DNA of 64,000 nt from Nocardia sp. XZ_19_385 (GTDB lineage: Bacteria > Actinomycetota > Actinomycetes > Mycobacteriales > Mycobacteriaceae): contig NZ_JACVEE010000003.1 in NCBI RefSeq assembly GCF_015355755.1, forward strand, positions 248,001 to 312,000, written 5' to 3'. The stretch's first letter is position 1. Every line of letters starts with the position of its first letter. The notes beneath the pieces are model-generated. The model saw only the letters and a program-made list of their open reading frames with translations, was not told the DNA's origin and did no database searches. The position numbers and the translations under genes are program-made. Of the stretch, positions 1 through 9,449 are shown one piece after another.

Positions 1-1
1 T

Positions 2-1051
2 CACACCGCGCTGCGGATCCTCAACGATCCCGACCACTTCCCGGCCGACCCGCGCACCTGGCAGCAGAACGTTCCCGGCGAATGCCCGATCCTGCCGATG
101 CTGGAATGGCGCCCGAATGCGTTGCGCAGCGCCGGAGTCGAGCATCTGCGTTATCGGCAGGCCAACCTCGTCGCCATCGGCGGCGTCGATCTGCACGCCC
201 TGCACGCCACCGTGGAACGGGTCGCGATCCCGCTGATCAACACCTTCTGTGGCGACGGCACCGCCGACCTGATCAGCCAGTACGCGTTCCCGCTGACCTT
301 CGCGGTGCTCAACGAAATGCTCGGCTGCCCAGCCGATATCGGCCAGCAGGTGGCCACCGGCATGGCCGCCATCTTCGAAGGCGTCAACGCCGACAAGGGC
401 AACGCTATGCTCACCGACGCGCTGCTGGAACTCACCACCCGCAAGCGCAAGGAACCCGGCGACGACATCACGTCGCGGCTGCTCGCCCATCCCGCCGGGC
501 TCACCGATGTGGAGATGATCCACCAGCTGGTCACCCTCTACGGTGCGGGCATCGAACCCGAGCAGAACCTGATCGTGAACACGCTGCTGCTCATGCTCAC
601 CGACCAGCGTTTCGCCGGAAACCTGCTGGGCGGCAGCCTTTCCACGCGCGACGCCCTGGACGAGGTGCTGTTCACCGACCCGCCGATGGCGAACTACTGC
701 GTGTCCTACCCGCGCCAGCCCATGCTCATCGACGGGGTGTGGCTGCCCGCGCACCAGCCGGTCGTCATCAGCATGTCCGGCTGCAACAACGATCCCGCCA
801 TCAGCGCGGGCGAATACACCGACAACCGCTCGCATCTGGCGTGGAGCCTCGGCCCGCACGCCTGCCCCGCCCGGTCGGTCGCCTACCTGATCGCCCAGGA
901 AGCCATCGACCAAATCCTTGACGCACTACCGGAAATGCGGCTGGGGGTGCCGGCAGTCGAGCAGCTCAACTGGCGGCCCGGACCCTTCCATCGCGCATTG
1001 GTGTCCCTCCCGGTCACCTTCCCGAAATCCCCTCCGCTGCACGTGTTTTAA
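2..1051 (+). CDS. Cytochrome P450, CYP157-like, 5' truncated by window edge
   Basis: About 349 C-terminal residues of a P450 whose start lies left of the window. The heme-thiolate loop is clear ([10 protein letters not shown], cysteine codon 863-865). The K-helix motif, normally ExxR, reads E-V-L-F at 662-673, so the usual arginine is missing. The I-helix lacks AG-x-[DE]-T and reads GAGIEPEQN. From family knowledge, loss of ExxR marks CYP157, which pairs with CYP154 at the end of Streptomyces conservon operons (cvnABCD: kinase-like, roadblock, DUF742, small GTPase). The gene ends 11 bp before a CYP154-like gene, which fits. I infer that a conservon lies just left of the window. P450 identity is firm; the subfamily is from motif memory. 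Substrate unknown. Confidence 0.9.
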   Translation, partial: HTALRILNDPDHFPADPRTWQQNVPGECPILPMLEWRPNALRSAGVEHLRYRQANLVAIGGVDLHALHATVERVAIPLINTFCGDGTADLISQYAFPLTFAVLNEMLGCPADIGQQVATGMAAIFEGVNADKGNAMLTDALLELTTRKRKEPGDDITSRLLAHPAGLTDVEMIHQLVTLYGAGIEPEQNLIVNTLLLMLTDQRFAGNLLGGSLSTRDALDEVLFTDPPMANYCVSYPRQPMLIDGVWLPAHQPVVISMSGCNNDPAISAGEYTDNRSHLAWSLGPHACPARSVAYLIAQEAIDQILDALPEMRLGVPAVEQLNWRPGPFHRALVSLPVTFPKSPPLHVF

Positions 1052-1062
1052 GGAGAGAAGAG

Positions 1063-2286
1063 ATGGACAGTCAGCCCATTGTCCTGGATCCCACCGGTAC
1101 CGACATTCAAGGTGAGTCCGCGCGCATCGCCGAGCGCGGGCCGGTCACTCTGGTCGAGTTGCCCGGCGGTGTGCGTGCGTGGTCGGTGACCGACGCCGAA
1201 TTGCTGAAGAAGCTGCTGATCGATTCCCGGGTGTCCAAGGATGCGCGCCAGCACTGGCCGGCGTTCATCAACGGTGAAGTGCCGCAGGATTGGCCGCTGT
1301 TCCTCTGGGTGGCCGTGAACAACATGTTCACCGCCTACGGCGCCGACCACCGCCGACTACGCAAGCTGGTCGCGCCCGCGTTCACGCATCGGCGCACCGA
1401 AGCGATGCGGCCGCGGATCGAGCGCATCACCACCAAGCTGCTCGACGAGCTCGCCGCCACCGAAGGGCCGGTCGACCTGCGCGAAGGATTCGCGTATCCG
1501 CTTCCGATCCAAGTGATTTCGGAACTCATGGGCGTGCCGGAGTTCCTGAACGACGGCCTGCGCAAGTGCGTCGACGGCATCTTCGACACCTCCCTCAGCC
1601 CGGAGGAATCCCAGGCCAACTACATGGAGATGTACCGGATCCTCGGTGAGCTGGTCGCCCACCGCCGCGAACATCCGGGCGACGACATGACCAGCCTGCT
1701 GATCTCGCACCGCGACGAGGAAGACGACACCCAGCTCCAGGAGCAGGAACTCATCGACACCCTGCTGCTGGTCATCAGCGCGGGCCACGAAACCACCGTC
1801 AACCTGCTCGACCAGGCCATCCACGCCCTGCTGACCCGCCCTGACCAGCGCGCCGCCGTGGTCGAAGGCAACGTCGCCTGGTCCGACCTCGTCGAAGAGT
1901 CGCTGCGCTTCGAAGCCCCCGTCGCCCACCTGCCGCTGCGCTTCGCCGCCGACGACATCGAAATCGAGGGCGGCATCCACATCGGCAAGGGCGACCCGAT
2001 CCTCGCCTCGTATGCCGCCGCCAACCGCGACCCGAAGCTGCACGGGGAAACCGCCGCGGAATTCGATGTGACGCGGCCGTCGAAGGAGCACTTGGCCTTC
2101 GGCCACGGCGTGCACCACTGCCTCGGTGCGCCGCTGGCCCGGCTGGAGGCTCTGATCTCGCTGCCTGCCCTGTTCGAGCGCTTCCCGAACATGACCTTCG
2201 CCGCCGATCCCGGTGAGCTGGGGCACGTGAACAGCTTCATTTCCAACGGCCACCGCGTGCTGCCGGTGAATTTGAATCCGGTGTAA
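1063..2286 (+). CDS. Cytochrome P450, CYP154-like
   Basis: Complete 407-residue bacterial class I P450. It has the canonical I-helix AGHETT, the K-helix ExxR (EESLR) and the heme loop [15 protein letters not shown]. The ATG follows an AAGGAG ribosome site and starts 11 bp after the preceding P450 stop, so the two are co-transcribed. The N-terminus ([23 protein letters not shown]) looks like CYP154 proteins, soluble monooxygenases that need ferredoxin and a reductase; neither partner is encoded nearby. Unlike its neighbour it keeps every catalytic motif and is probably the active member of the pair. Substrate cannot be read from sequence. Confidence 0.93.
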   Translation: MDSQPIVLDPTGTDIQGESARIAERGPVTLVELPGGVRAWSVTDAELLKKLLIDSRVSKDARQHWPAFINGEVPQDWPLFLWVAVNNMFTAYGADHRRLRKLVAPAFTHRRTEAMRPRIERITTKLLDELAATEGPVDLREGFAYPLPIQVISELMGVPEFLNDGLRKCVDGIFDTSLSPEESQANYMEMYRILGELVAHRREHPGDDMTSLLISHRDEEDDTQLQEQELIDTLLLVISAGHETTVNLLDQAIHALLTRPDQRAAVVEGNVAWSDLVEESLRFEAPVAHLPLRFAADDIEIEGGIHIGKGDPILASYAAANRDPKLHGETAAEFDVTRPSKEHLAFGHGVHHCLGAPLARLEALISLPALFERFPNMTFAADPGELGHVNSFISNGHRVLPVNLNPV

Positions 2287-2343
2287 TCGGCAGTACGACA
2301 CCTCGTTTCGCTCGGCTTTCGTCCTGCCGACTGTTTTCGGATG

Positions 2344-2374
2344 GGCACCGGGGGCGCTTAGCTTCCCCGGTGCC
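2344..2374 (+). terminator. Stem-loop after the P450 pair
   Basis: A perfect 10-bp stem (GGCACCGGGG/CCCCGGTGCC) with an 11-nt loop lies about 57 bp after the CYP154-like stop. No U-tract follows. Such T-poor hairpins are common terminators in high-G+C actinomycetes; the role is inferred. Confidence 0.55.
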
Positions 2375-2427
2375 GCACTGCTTCGGGCTTGCCTCGCTTC
2401 GCTCGGCCTTCGCCCTGGTTGGGCGAG

Positions 2428-2680
2428 CGATTCTGCAACAGACGCGGAATGCGACACCCGTAGCGGCGGGTGCGGAGTCAACCACCCCGGCGGATTCGCC
2501 CGTCCCGCATAGTGGCTGCGGGAGGGGGAACGATCTTGCAACAAGCTTGGAGTGCAAAGTCGTGTCGGTGGGCGTGGAGCCAGCCACTCCGGCATATTTG
2601 CCAGTCCCGGCATAATGGCTGCGGGAGGGGCGAATGATCTTGGAACAAGCTCGGAGTGTGACGCCGTGGCGGTGGGTGCT
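2428..2680 (+). repeat. About 103-bp tandem repeat, 2.4 degenerate units, running into the next gene
   Basis: Units begin at about 2428, 2531 and 2635 (periods 103 and 104). Each of the first two ends in a purine-rich GCGGGAGGGG that looks like a ribosome-binding site. The third unit is the real 5' end of the following gene: GGGAGGGG, ATG 2634 and roughly its first 14 codons. The upstream units are thus decayed copies of that gene's ribosome site and start, with the ATG changed to ACG in the unit at 2530. Apart from this array and the preceding hairpin, 2287-2633 shows nothing else. Confidence 0.75.
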
Positions 2681-3887
2681 GCGCGGAGTGGGCGTCGTGG
2701 TGACGGTCGCATGTCTGGTGGCAGTGGGGCGGTTCGTGTGGCCGCAGCCCGATGTGGGCGAGCAGCCCGATGGGACCTTTCGGCAGTTGTCCTTTCTGCG
2801 CGGCGCGATTCATGATGGCGCGGACAAGGAAGCGCAGGGGTTGTTCCCCGAGGGGTATGTCTTCGTGAATGCGCTCTATGGGATTGCGTGGGTGCAGGCG
2901 GGGTTGAACGATCCGGCGCACCGGGGGCAGGCTTTGCGTGAATCGCGTTGGGCGCTGGATAGATTGGAGTCGGGCGCGGCGAAAGCGGTGTTCGATTCGC
3001 GGTTGGTGCCCGCGTATGGGGTGTTCTGGGCGGGGTGGACGAACTGGTTGCGGGGTGGTGTCGTCTTGTTGGATGGCGGCGCGGATGCTGAGCTGGTGCG
3101 CCAGTTCGAGGAAGGTAGTGCGGGGATCGCGGCGGCGTTCACAGGCTCGACGACGCCGTTTTTGCAGGCGTATCCCGGGCAGGCATGGCCGGTCGATTCG
3201 ACGGTGGCGATTGCCTCGTTGCGGCTGCACGATCACCTGCGTGGGGCTCGGTTCGGTGCGGTGGTTGCGCGCTGGCTCGACGATGTCCGGGGGCGGCTTG
3301 ATCCGGCGACCGGTCTACTGCCGCACGAGGTTTCGTGGGCGGACGGGTCTGTCGCGGACGGGGCGCGGGCTACCTCGCAGACGATGATCCATCGCTTCCT
3401 TCCGGAGATCGATGCCGACTTCGCACGCTCGCAGTACACCGCGTTCCGGCAGCAATTCCTCGCCTACCCAGGTGGTTTCGGTCCTGGCCTCCGCGAGTAT
3501 CCGCATGGCCGAGCCGGGAAGGGTGATGTCGACTCCGGGCCGCTGGTGGCGGGAATCAGCTTGTCCGCCACCGTAGTCGGGATGGGTGCGGCCCGGGTCA
3601 ACGGCGATCGTGAGCTGGCGCGGGCGCTGGGGTCGGAGGGTGAGCTGTTGGGCCTGCCGCTCACGCTGCCCGGCAGCAAGCGCTATGCGCTCGGTCTGGT
3701 ACCCATCGGGGATGCCTTCATAGTCTGGTCGTCCACCGCGCGATTGCTGACGGCCTCGACGCCACCCGCCCGGGACTACGGCATTCGATGGTGGTGGCGC
3801 ATACCGTGGCTGCTGTTCATCGGCGCGCTAGCCATCGCGCCCTGGGTGCGGTCCATATTCAGCCGGTCATCACCTTCTCGGCCTTGA
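2634..3887 (+). CDS. Membrane-anchored protein of unknown function, possible alpha/alpha-toroid domain
   Basis: 417 residues: a hydrophobic segment near residues 17-37, a large extracytoplasmic part, and a second membrane segment near 385-402 with a basic tail. The middle is a run of helices with aromatic/Gly loops (YGIAWVQAG, YPGQAWPVDS, GLLPHEVSW) reminiscent of six-hairpin alpha/alpha-barrel enzymes. No catalytic motif lets me name a reaction. ATG 2634 has a strong GGGAGGGG site, but that whole start lies in a tandem repeat, so a later GTG at 2659 is possible. The 3' end overlaps the convergent flavin-reductase-like gene by 29 bp. Confidence 0.75.
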   Translation: MILEQARSVTPWRWVLRGVGVVVTVACLVAVGRFVWPQPDVGEQPDGTFRQLSFLRGAIHDGADKEAQGLFPEGYVFVNALYGIAWVQAGLNDPAHRGQALRESRWALDRLESGAAKAVFDSRLVPAYGVFWAGWTNWLRGGVVLLDGGADAELVRQFEEGSAGIAAAFTGSTTPFLQAYPGQAWPVDSTVAIASLRLHDHLRGARFGAVVARWLDDVRGRLDPATGLLPHEVSWADGSVADGARATSQTMIHRFLPEIDADFARSQYTAFRQQFLAYPGGFGPGLREYPHGRAGKGDVDSGPLVAGISLSATVVGMGAARVNGDRELARALGSEGELLGLPLTLPGSKRYALGLVPIGDAFIVWSSTARLLTASTPPARDYGIRWWWRIPWLLFIGALAIAPWVRSIFSRSSPSRP

Positions 3888-4248
3888 TTCTGACCGTGAC
3901 CCACTGCGGATTCGGTCCGGCGAATCCGGGGTACGGGCCGCCGGTGTACTTGTGCGATAGTTCCTCGATCAGGGTTCCGTCCGGGTCGTACTCGAGGGTT
4001 GCGGTGCCCTGTACCTGCACGCTCACATAGGGATTGGCGGCGTCGAAGACCGCCACGGCGGCTCGCGGGTCCCGCTCCAAGTTGGCGACTTTGCGACGGC
4101 TCCGGGGCAGCGCGAAAAGGATGTCGTCGCCGTCGGATGTTACCCAGACCACCGTCGAATGCGGTCTGCCGTCCGGTTCCAGCGTTGACAGGACGGCAAA
4201 ATTCTTGCCGTCGAACAACATACGTTCCTGCTCGGTGAGCTGGGCCAT
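3859..4248 (-). CDS. PPOX-class F420/FMN-binding protein
   Basis: 129 residues of the pyridoxamine-5'-phosphate-oxidase-like split beta-barrel fold. Typical features are the N-terminal FAVLSTLEPDGRPHSTVVW strand pair, the RKVANLERDPRAAVAVFD segment that usually contacts the cofactor phosphate, and a C-terminal WVTVRIKAEKV strand. Actinobacterial members mostly bind F420 or a flavin and reduce unknown substrates. I chose ATG 4248 because AGGAGA precedes it; an in-frame upstream extension to 4305 lacks a ribosome site. Cytoplasmic. It stands alone between convergent and divergent neighbours. Confidence 0.88.
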   Translation of the reverse strand: MAQLTEQERMLFDGKNFAVLSTLEPDGRPHSTVVWVTSDGDDILFALPRSRRKVANLERDPRAAVAVFDAANPYVSVQVQGTATLEYDPDGTLIEELSHKYTGGPYPGFAGPNPQWVTVRIKAEKVMTG

Positions 4249-4408
4249 CGATTCTCCTGTGCGATAGGGATACCGGAGTAGACGGCGCGGCCGACGCGGA
4301 ATCATCGGTCCGAAAGGCGCGAGACTTTCGGACTCGCGAAATCAGGAGGACTACGACGCAGGTGTCCGGGTAGCCAGGTTGTATCTGGATTAACTACAAG
4401 GAGGGTCG

Positions 4409-4792
4409 ATGTCGAACGGGAACGGTATCGCGATCGGGCAACTTCGGAGTGTGGTCCTGGATTGCCCGGAGCCGCGCAAGCTGGCCGAGTTCTATATCAA
4501 GCTGCTCGGGGCCGAGCTGATCGAGGACGAGGAAGACGACTGGATCGTCATCGCGGACCAGGAGGGCCGAAGGCTGGCGTTCCAGACGGCGCCCGAGTAC
4601 CGGCCACCCCGTTTTCCAGATCCGGAAGCGTCGCAGCAGATGCACTTCGATGTGCTCGTCGATGACGTGACGAGCGCGCAGGAGCGGGTGCTCGCGCTCG
4701 GAGCCCGGCTGGTGCAGCAGGACACCGACGGGGACTTCCGGGTCTTCGCCGACCCGGTCGGGCATATCTTCTGCCTGATGTGGCTGGACTGA
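4409..4792 (+). CDS. VOC family (glyoxalase-like) protein
   Basis: 127 residues with two beta-alpha-beta-beta-beta halves typical of the vicinal-oxygen-chelate fold. It opens with LRSVVLDCPEPRKLAEFY and closes with FRVFADPVGHIFCLMW, the conserved DP-x-GH-xF metal-site ending. An AAGGAGG site sits directly upstream of ATG 4409. Actinobacterial members of this short glyoxalase-like group are largely uncharacterised; no substrate can be assigned. Monocistronic; convergent with the next gene. Confidence 0.9.
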   Translation: MSNGNGIAIGQLRSVVLDCPEPRKLAEFYIKLLGAELIEDEEDDWIVIADQEGRRLAFQTAPEYRPPRFPDPEASQQMHFDVLVDDVTSAQERVLALGARLVQQDTDGDFRVFADPVGHIFCLMWLD

Positions 4793-4796
4793 CCAC

Positions 4797-5177
4797 TCAG
4801 AGTTGGGTGAGCGCGGCCAGCAAAGTCAGGGCGGGCAGGGTGCCCTGCGAGGCCGCGGCTTTCGCGAAACGGCGATCGGTGCCGACCAGTACGGCGGCGG
4901 CCGCGAGCATCGAGCCGCAGCCCATGATGATCAGGGCCCAGCCGGCGGCAGGGCAGGGGCGCACGAGGAAGACGCCGACCAAGGTGCCGATGGCCAGGAA
5001 TAGGTTGTAGCAGCCCTGGTTGAAGGCCCACGGCTTGACCGCTTCGAGCTCGGTGTCGTCGACCAGGAATAGGCCCGCGTGCACCTTACGGTCGGTGAAG
5101 CGCAAGCTCTCCAAGGTGAAGATGTAGAGATGGATCAGGGCGGCGAGGCCAGCCAGGATCTGCACTACTGCGAGCAC
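4797..5177 (-). CDS. DUF1304-like four-helix membrane protein
   Basis: 126 residues, nearly all hydrophobic, with four predicted membrane helices (about 4-20, 53-72, 77-98 and a C-terminal one). The loop after helix 1 is typical of DUF1304 proteins (IFTLESLRFT), as is the polar NQGCYNLFLA at the start of helix 2. Function of the family is unknown. Its stop lies four bases past the stop of the convergent VOC gene. Confidence 0.8.
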   Translation of the reverse strand: MLAVVQILAGLAALIHLYIFTLESLRFTDRKVHAGLFLVDDTELEAVKPWAFNQGCYNLFLAIGTLVGVFLVRPCPAAGWALIIMGCGSMLAAAAVLVGTDRRFAKAAASQGTLPALTLLAALTQL

Positions 5178-5333
5178 GAGCCCTCCTCGGATCGGTCACT
5201 CCGGCGCGCGGGGCCGCGGGGGCGGTCCGGTCAGCACGGTAGCCGTGAGGTTGCGCTCGGTCCCGTCGCCGCGCCGCACGGCCTATCGATGATGGCACTG
5301 TTTGCCCGCCGCCGGGCGAGGTATCCGGCAGCC

Positions 5334-5483
5334 ATGAGTGGACCTGAAATGGACCGGGCGACAGCTGAGTCGCTGCTGGAGGACGCGGATTTCGCCGGGG
5401 AGCACGAGTCGGCGACGCACGCCGACGAGCATCCGATGAGCGAGGAGATGGAGTCCGACGAATCGACACCCGAGGAACTGTGA
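5334..5483 (+). CDS. Possible small acidic protein (49 aa)
   Basis: ATG 5334 opens a 49-residue frame rich in Glu and Asp (MSGPEMDRATAE... ending DESTPEEL) that stops immediately before the convergent glpK stop. There is no strong ribosome site. A longer version from ATG 5289 would add a basic segment. Composition is protein-like and G+C at third positions is high, but I recognise no family, so it may be spurious. Confidence 0.4.
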   Translation: MSGPEMDRATAESLLEDADFAGEHESATHADEHPMSEEMESDESTPEEL

Positions 5484-6995
5484 CTAGGCGTCCGCCGGTT
5501 CGGTCCAGTTGTAGGTGAGATCGGCGGCCTGGGACCAGCGGCGGTATTCGGTGTCGCGGCGAGCGGCGGGCATGGCCGGAAGCCAGCGGCTGGCGGTGTG
5601 CCGGTTGCGGCGCAAGCCGTTCATGTCCGGCCAGAGGCCGACCGCGAGACCGGCCGCGTAGGCGGCGCCGAGGGAGACGGTCTCGGAGTACAGCGGGCGT
5701 TCCACCGGGACGCCCAGCGAGTCCGAGACCTGTTGCATCAGTAGGTTGTTGGAGGTCATACCGCCGTCGACCCGGAGTTCGGTCAGGGGGTGGCCGGAGT
5801 CGGCGTTCACGGCGTCGACGACCTCTCGGGTCTGCCAGCCGGTCGCTTCCAGCACCGCGCGTGCCAGGTGGCCCTTGGTGATGTAGGAGGTGAGCCCGGC
5901 GATGACACCGCGGGCCTCCGAACGCCAGCGCGGTGCGAACAGTCCGGAGAAGGCGGGCACGACGTAGCAGCCGCCGTTGTCGTCGACAGTGCTTGCGAGG
6001 GTTTCGATTTCGGGCGCCGCGCCGATCAGATCGAGCCGGTCGCGCAGCCACTGCACCAGGGTTCCGGTGGCGGCCATAGACCCTTCGAGGGCGTAACGCG
6101 CTGGGTCGCTGCCGATTTGGAAGGCGACGGTGGTGAGCAGGCCGTGCTTGGAGTAGACGGGGGTGGTGCCGGTATTGGTGAGCAGGAAGCTGCCGGTGCC
6201 GTAGGTGCACTTCGCTTCGCCCGCGTCGAAACAGGTTTGGCCGAACAGAGCGGCCTGCTGGTCGCCGAGGGCGGCGGCGATCGGGATGCCGTGCTCGGTG
6301 CGGCCGTAAATCTCCGCGTTGGAACGGATCTCGGGCAGCATCGCGCGGGGGACGCCGAAGAAGTCGAGCAGCTGGTCGTCCCAGTCCAGGGTGTGCAGGT
6401 TCATCAGCAGGGTGCGGCCGGCGTTGGTCACGTCGGTGACGTGCACGCCGCCCTCGGGACCGCCGGTGAGGTTCCAGATCAGCCAGCTGTCCATGGTGCC
6501 GAACAGGATCTCGCCGCGTTCGGCCGGTTCCCGGAGCCGGGGGTGATGATCGAGAATCCATCGGATGCGCGGGGCGGCAAAGTAACTCAGCAGCGGTAAG
6601 CCGCAGCGTTCGGCCACCTCGGCGGCTGCGGGTTGCCGCGCCAGCTGCGCGACCAGCTCCTCGGTGCGCGTGTCCTGCCAGACGATCGCGTTGCCGACCG
6701 GTTTGCCGGTGCGCCGGTCCCACAGCACCGTCGTCTCACGCTGATTCGCGATCCCGATCGCCACCACCTGATCGGGGGAAACTCCGGCCTTCGCCATCAC
6801 CCGTCCGACCAGATTGCCGACGTTCTTGCGGATCTCCTGCGCATCGTGCTCGACCTGCCCGGCCGCCGGATAGAACTGCCGGTGTTCCTGCTGCGCGACC
6901 GAAACCAATTGCCCGGCAGCGTCATACAGGATTGTCCGGCTGGAGGTGGTGCCCTGGTCGATCGCCATCACATAGCGCGCCCTCGAAGGATTCAT
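5484..6995 (-). CDS. glpK: Glycerol kinase 1
   Basis: 503-residue FGGY-family kinase that phosphorylates glycerol to sn-glycerol-3-phosphate in the cytoplasm. Signature motifs include the N-terminal phosphate loop DQGTTSSR (13-20), the substrate region [21 protein letters not shown], and the C-terminal VDGGMTSNNLLMQ that completes the ATP site. Full length for the family. Its start overlaps the stop of the upstream IclR regulator by 4 bp (ATGA), so the two are translationally coupled. A second glycerol kinase is divergent from this pair. Which kinase carries most flux cannot be judged from sequence. Confidence 0.96.
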   Translation of the reverse strand: MNPSRARYVMAIDQGTTSSRTILYDAAGQLVSVAQQEHRQFYPAAGQVEHDAQEIRKNVGNLVGRVMAKAGVSPDQVVAIGIANQRETTVLWDRRTGKPVGNAIVWQDTRTEELVAQLARQPAAAEVAERCGLPLLSYFAAPRIRWILDHHPRLREPAERGEILFGTMDSWLIWNLTGGPEGGVHVTDVTNAGRTLLMNLHTLDWDDQLLDFFGVPRAMLPEIRSNAEIYGRTEHGIPIAAALGDQQAALFGQTCFDAGEAKCTYGTGSFLLTNTGTTPVYSKHGLLTTVAFQIGSDPARYALEGSMAATGTLVQWLRDRLDLIGAAPEIETLASTVDDNGGCYVVPAFSGLFAPRWRSEARGVIAGLTSYITKGHLARAVLEATGWQTREVVDAVNADSGHPLTELRVDGGMTSNNLLMQQVSDSLGVPVERPLYSETVSLGAAYAAGLAVGLWPDMNGLRRNRHTASRWLPAMPAARRDTEYRRWSQAADLTYNWTEPADA

Positions 6996-7774
6996 GACTG
7001 GATCCGCGGTCGTTCGGTGCCGAGGTCGCGGGAGATCGACGTCGCGGTGCTGAGAACCAGGTCGATAAGTCTGGCGTGGGTGGACTTGTCGGTCAGGCGG
7101 TCGAAGGCCCCGACCACCCCGATCGCGCCGACCACCCGCCCGCCCGAGTCCCGGACGGGCGCGGCGACGGACGCGCGTTCGGAGGCGAACTCGCCGATGT
7201 CCTCGCCGAACCCCTGGCCACGCACCCGCGCGATCTCACCGTTCAGAGCGCGCGGTCCGGTCACCGTCCGTCGCGTGTAGGCGAGCAGTGTTCCCGCCGT
7301 GGCGCGTTCGGCGAGACCCGGGGTGTAGGCGAGCAGCACTTTGCCCAAAGCGGTTGCGTGCAAGGGTAGTTCGACGCCGAGCCGCAACACCTGAGCGCTC
7401 CCGTCGGGCCGGAATACGTGGTGCACGATCTGCACGCTGTCGCCCCGCAGCGCCCCGATTCGCACCGACTCGCCCGACCGCGCCGCCAAGGTATCGCCCC
7501 AGTTCATCGCATACGACCGCAGCACGTTCGCGTCGAACGGCCGCGGCGTCAGACCGAGCGCGGCATCCCCGACGCGGTACTTCCCGGACTGCGGGTCCTG
7601 GTCGATATATCCGACACCCTGCAGCGTGCGCAGCAGCCCGTGTGCGGTGGGCTTCGGCAATCCGAGCACCGCGGCCAGTTCGCCGACGCCGATGCCGAAG
7701 GGCGCCTCGGCGACCACATTCATGATCGCGGCGGCGCGCTCGATCGACTGGATCGGTCCCGGCACGTCCTCCAC
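6992..7774 (-). CDS. IclR-family regulator of glycerol genes (GylR-like)
   Basis: 260 residues. An N-terminal winged helix-turn-helix (about 5-70, [20 protein letters not shown]) precedes the IclR effector domain (about 85-250, with [12 protein letters not shown] and [19 protein letters not shown]). It is co-transcribed with glpK1 and divergent from glpK2-glpD. This is the arrangement of the Streptomyces glycerol regulator GylR, which responds to glycerol-3-phosphate; that ligand is an inference here. The start is GTG 7774 with no good ribosome site, possibly a near-leaderless transcript. A perfect palindrome lies 14 bp upstream. Confidence 0.92.
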   Translation of the reverse strand: MEDVPGPIQSIERAAAIMNVVAEAPFGIGVGELAAVLGLPKPTAHGLLRTLQGVGYIDQDPQSGKYRVGDAALGLTPRPFDANVLRSYAMNWGDTLAARSGESVRIGALRGDSVQIVHHVFRPDGSAQVLRLGVELPLHATALGKVLLAYTPGLAERATAGTLLAYTRRTVTGPRALNGEIARVRGQGFGEDIGEFASERASVAAPVRDSGGRVVGAIGVVGAFDRLTDKSTHARLIDLVLSTATSISRDLGTERPRIQS

Positions 7775-7787
7775 GGTAGCGCGAAAT

Positions 7788-7806
7788 CGTTCGACATTGT
7801 CGAACG
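7788..7806. promoter_or_regulatory. Palindromic operator between the divergent glycerol transcripts
   Basis: CGTTCGACATTGTCGAACG: two perfect 8-bp arms around ATT. It sits between the IclR start (7774) and the second glpK (7898), upstream of a plausible sigma-70-type promoter (TTGAAG at 7814-7819, 17 bp, TACGTT at 7837-7842). Its position and dyad symmetry suit an IclR-family dimer controlling both directions. The site is visible; the binder is inferred. Confidence 0.7.
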
Positions 7807-7897
7807 GGCACCGTTGAAGCCCGATCCGGAGATCTTTACGTTCGGTAATGGCTCACCCTTCAGGGTCGGAGCCGTGTCACGGACAACGGAGAATGTG

Positions 7898-9415
7898 ATG
7901 CCTGACCTCATTGGAGCGGTCGATCAGGGCACCACCAGCACGCGCTTCATGGTCTTCGACCGCGCGGGCACGGTGGTCGCGCACCACCAGCTCGAACACG
8001 AGCAGATCCTGCCGCGCCCCGGCTGGGTGGAACACAACCCGGTCGAGATCTGGGAACGCACCTCCGCCGTCATTCAAACCGCGCTGAACTCGAACGGCCT
8101 GTCCGGCGCCGATCTGGCCGCGCTCGGCGTCACCAATCAGCGTGAGACCACCGTCGTCTGGGACCGCCACACCGGCCGTCCGTACTACAACGCCATCGTC
8201 TGGCAGGACACCCGCACCGACCGGATCGCCGCCGACCTGGACACCTCCGATGCCGGTCGGCTCATCCGCCACCGCGCGGGCCTGCCGCCCGCCACCTACT
8301 TCTCCGGCGGCAAGATCCGCTGGATCCTCGACCATGTCGAGGGTGCGCGCGCCGCCGCCGAACGCGGCGACGCCCTGTTCGGCACCATCGACACCTGGCT
8401 GCTGTGGAACCTGACCGGCGGGGTGCGCGGGGGTGTGCACGTCACCGACGTCACCAATGCCAGCCGGACCATGCTGATGGACCTGGAAACGCTGGACTGG
8501 GACGACGAACTGCTGGCGCTGTTCGACGTGCCGCGCGCGATGTTGCCCGTCATCCGGCCGTCTTCGGATCCCACCCTCTACGGCCACACCACCGCGTGCG
8601 GGCCGTTGGGCGCTGCGGTGCCGGTCGCGGCGGCCGTCGGCGATCAGCAGGCGGCGATGATCGGCCAGGTCTGCCTGAAGGCGGGCGAAGCCAAGAACAC
8701 CTACGGCACCGGCAACTTCCTGCTGATGAATACCGGTGCGGCGCTGGTGCGTTCGGACAACGGCCTGCTCACCACCGTGTGCTATCAGTTCGGCGACCAG
8801 CAGCCGGTGTACGCGCTGGAAGGATCCATCGCCGTCACCGGATCCGCCGTGCAGTGGTTGCGGGATCAGCTCGGCATCATCCAGGGCGCGTCCCAGAGCG
8901 AAACGCTCGCAAGCGAAGTCGAAGATAACGGTGGCGTGTACTTCGTGCCCGCCTTCTCCGGACTCTTCGCCCCGCACTGGCGTTCGGATGCCCGCGGCGC
9001 GATCGTCGGGCTCACCCGCTACGCCACCAACGCCCACATCGCGCGCGCCACCCTCGAAGCCATCTGTTACCAGACCCGCGATGTCGTCGACGCGATGTTC
9101 AAGGATTCCGGTGTGCCACTGGAGGTTCTGAAGGTCGACGGCGGCGTCACCGCCAACAGCCTCTGCATGCAGATCCAAGCCGACGTGCTCGGCGTCGAGG
9201 TGAGCCGGCCGATGGTGTCGGAAACCACCGCTCTCGGCGCGGCCTATGCGGCGGGACTGGCTGTCGGATTCTGGGCCGGCCCAGAGGATTTGCGCCAGAA
9301 CTGGCAGGAGCGCACCCGCTGGCATCCGCAATGGACCGACGAGCAGCGCGTCGCCGGATACGAGGGCTGGGGCAGAGCCGTCGGCCGCACCCTGGACTGG
9401 ATCCCCACCAACTAG
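7898..9415 (+). CDS. glpK: Glycerol kinase 2
   Basis: 505-residue FGGY glycerol kinase, a full-length paralogue of the divergent copy. It carries DQGTTSTR (9-16), [23 protein letters not shown], the ATP-site run [12 protein letters not shown] and [16 protein letters not shown] 7898 follows GGAG; the frame is open further upstream, but that part overlaps the regulator on the other strand and is not used. It is followed 34 bp later by glpD, so this operon supplies both kinase and dehydrogenase steps of glycerol catabolism and is expected to be the inducible one. Confidence 0.96.
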   Translation: MPDLIGAVDQGTTSTRFMVFDRAGTVVAHHQLEHEQILPRPGWVEHNPVEIWERTSAVIQTALNSNGLSGADLAALGVTNQRETTVVWDRHTGRPYYNAIVWQDTRTDRIAADLDTSDAGRLIRHRAGLPPATYFSGGKIRWILDHVEGARAAAERGDALFGTIDTWLLWNLTGGVRGGVHVTDVTNASRTMLMDLETLDWDDELLALFDVPRAMLPVIRPSSDPTLYGHTTACGPLGAAVPVAAAVGDQQAAMIGQVCLKAGEAKNTYGTGNFLLMNTGAALVRSDNGLLTTVCYQFGDQQPVYALEGSIAVTGSAVQWLRDQLGIIQGASQSETLASEVEDNGGVYFVPAFSGLFAPHWRSDARGAIVGLTRYATNAHIARATLEAICYQTRDVVDAMFKDSGVPLEVLKVDGGVTANSLCMQIQADVLGVEVSRPMVSETTALGAAYAAGLAVGFWAGPEDLRQNWQERTRWHPQWTDEQRVAGYEGWGRAVGRTLDWIPTN

Positions 9416-9449
9416 AAAGCCCGTGTCAACCGTGAAGAAGGAATTCGAA

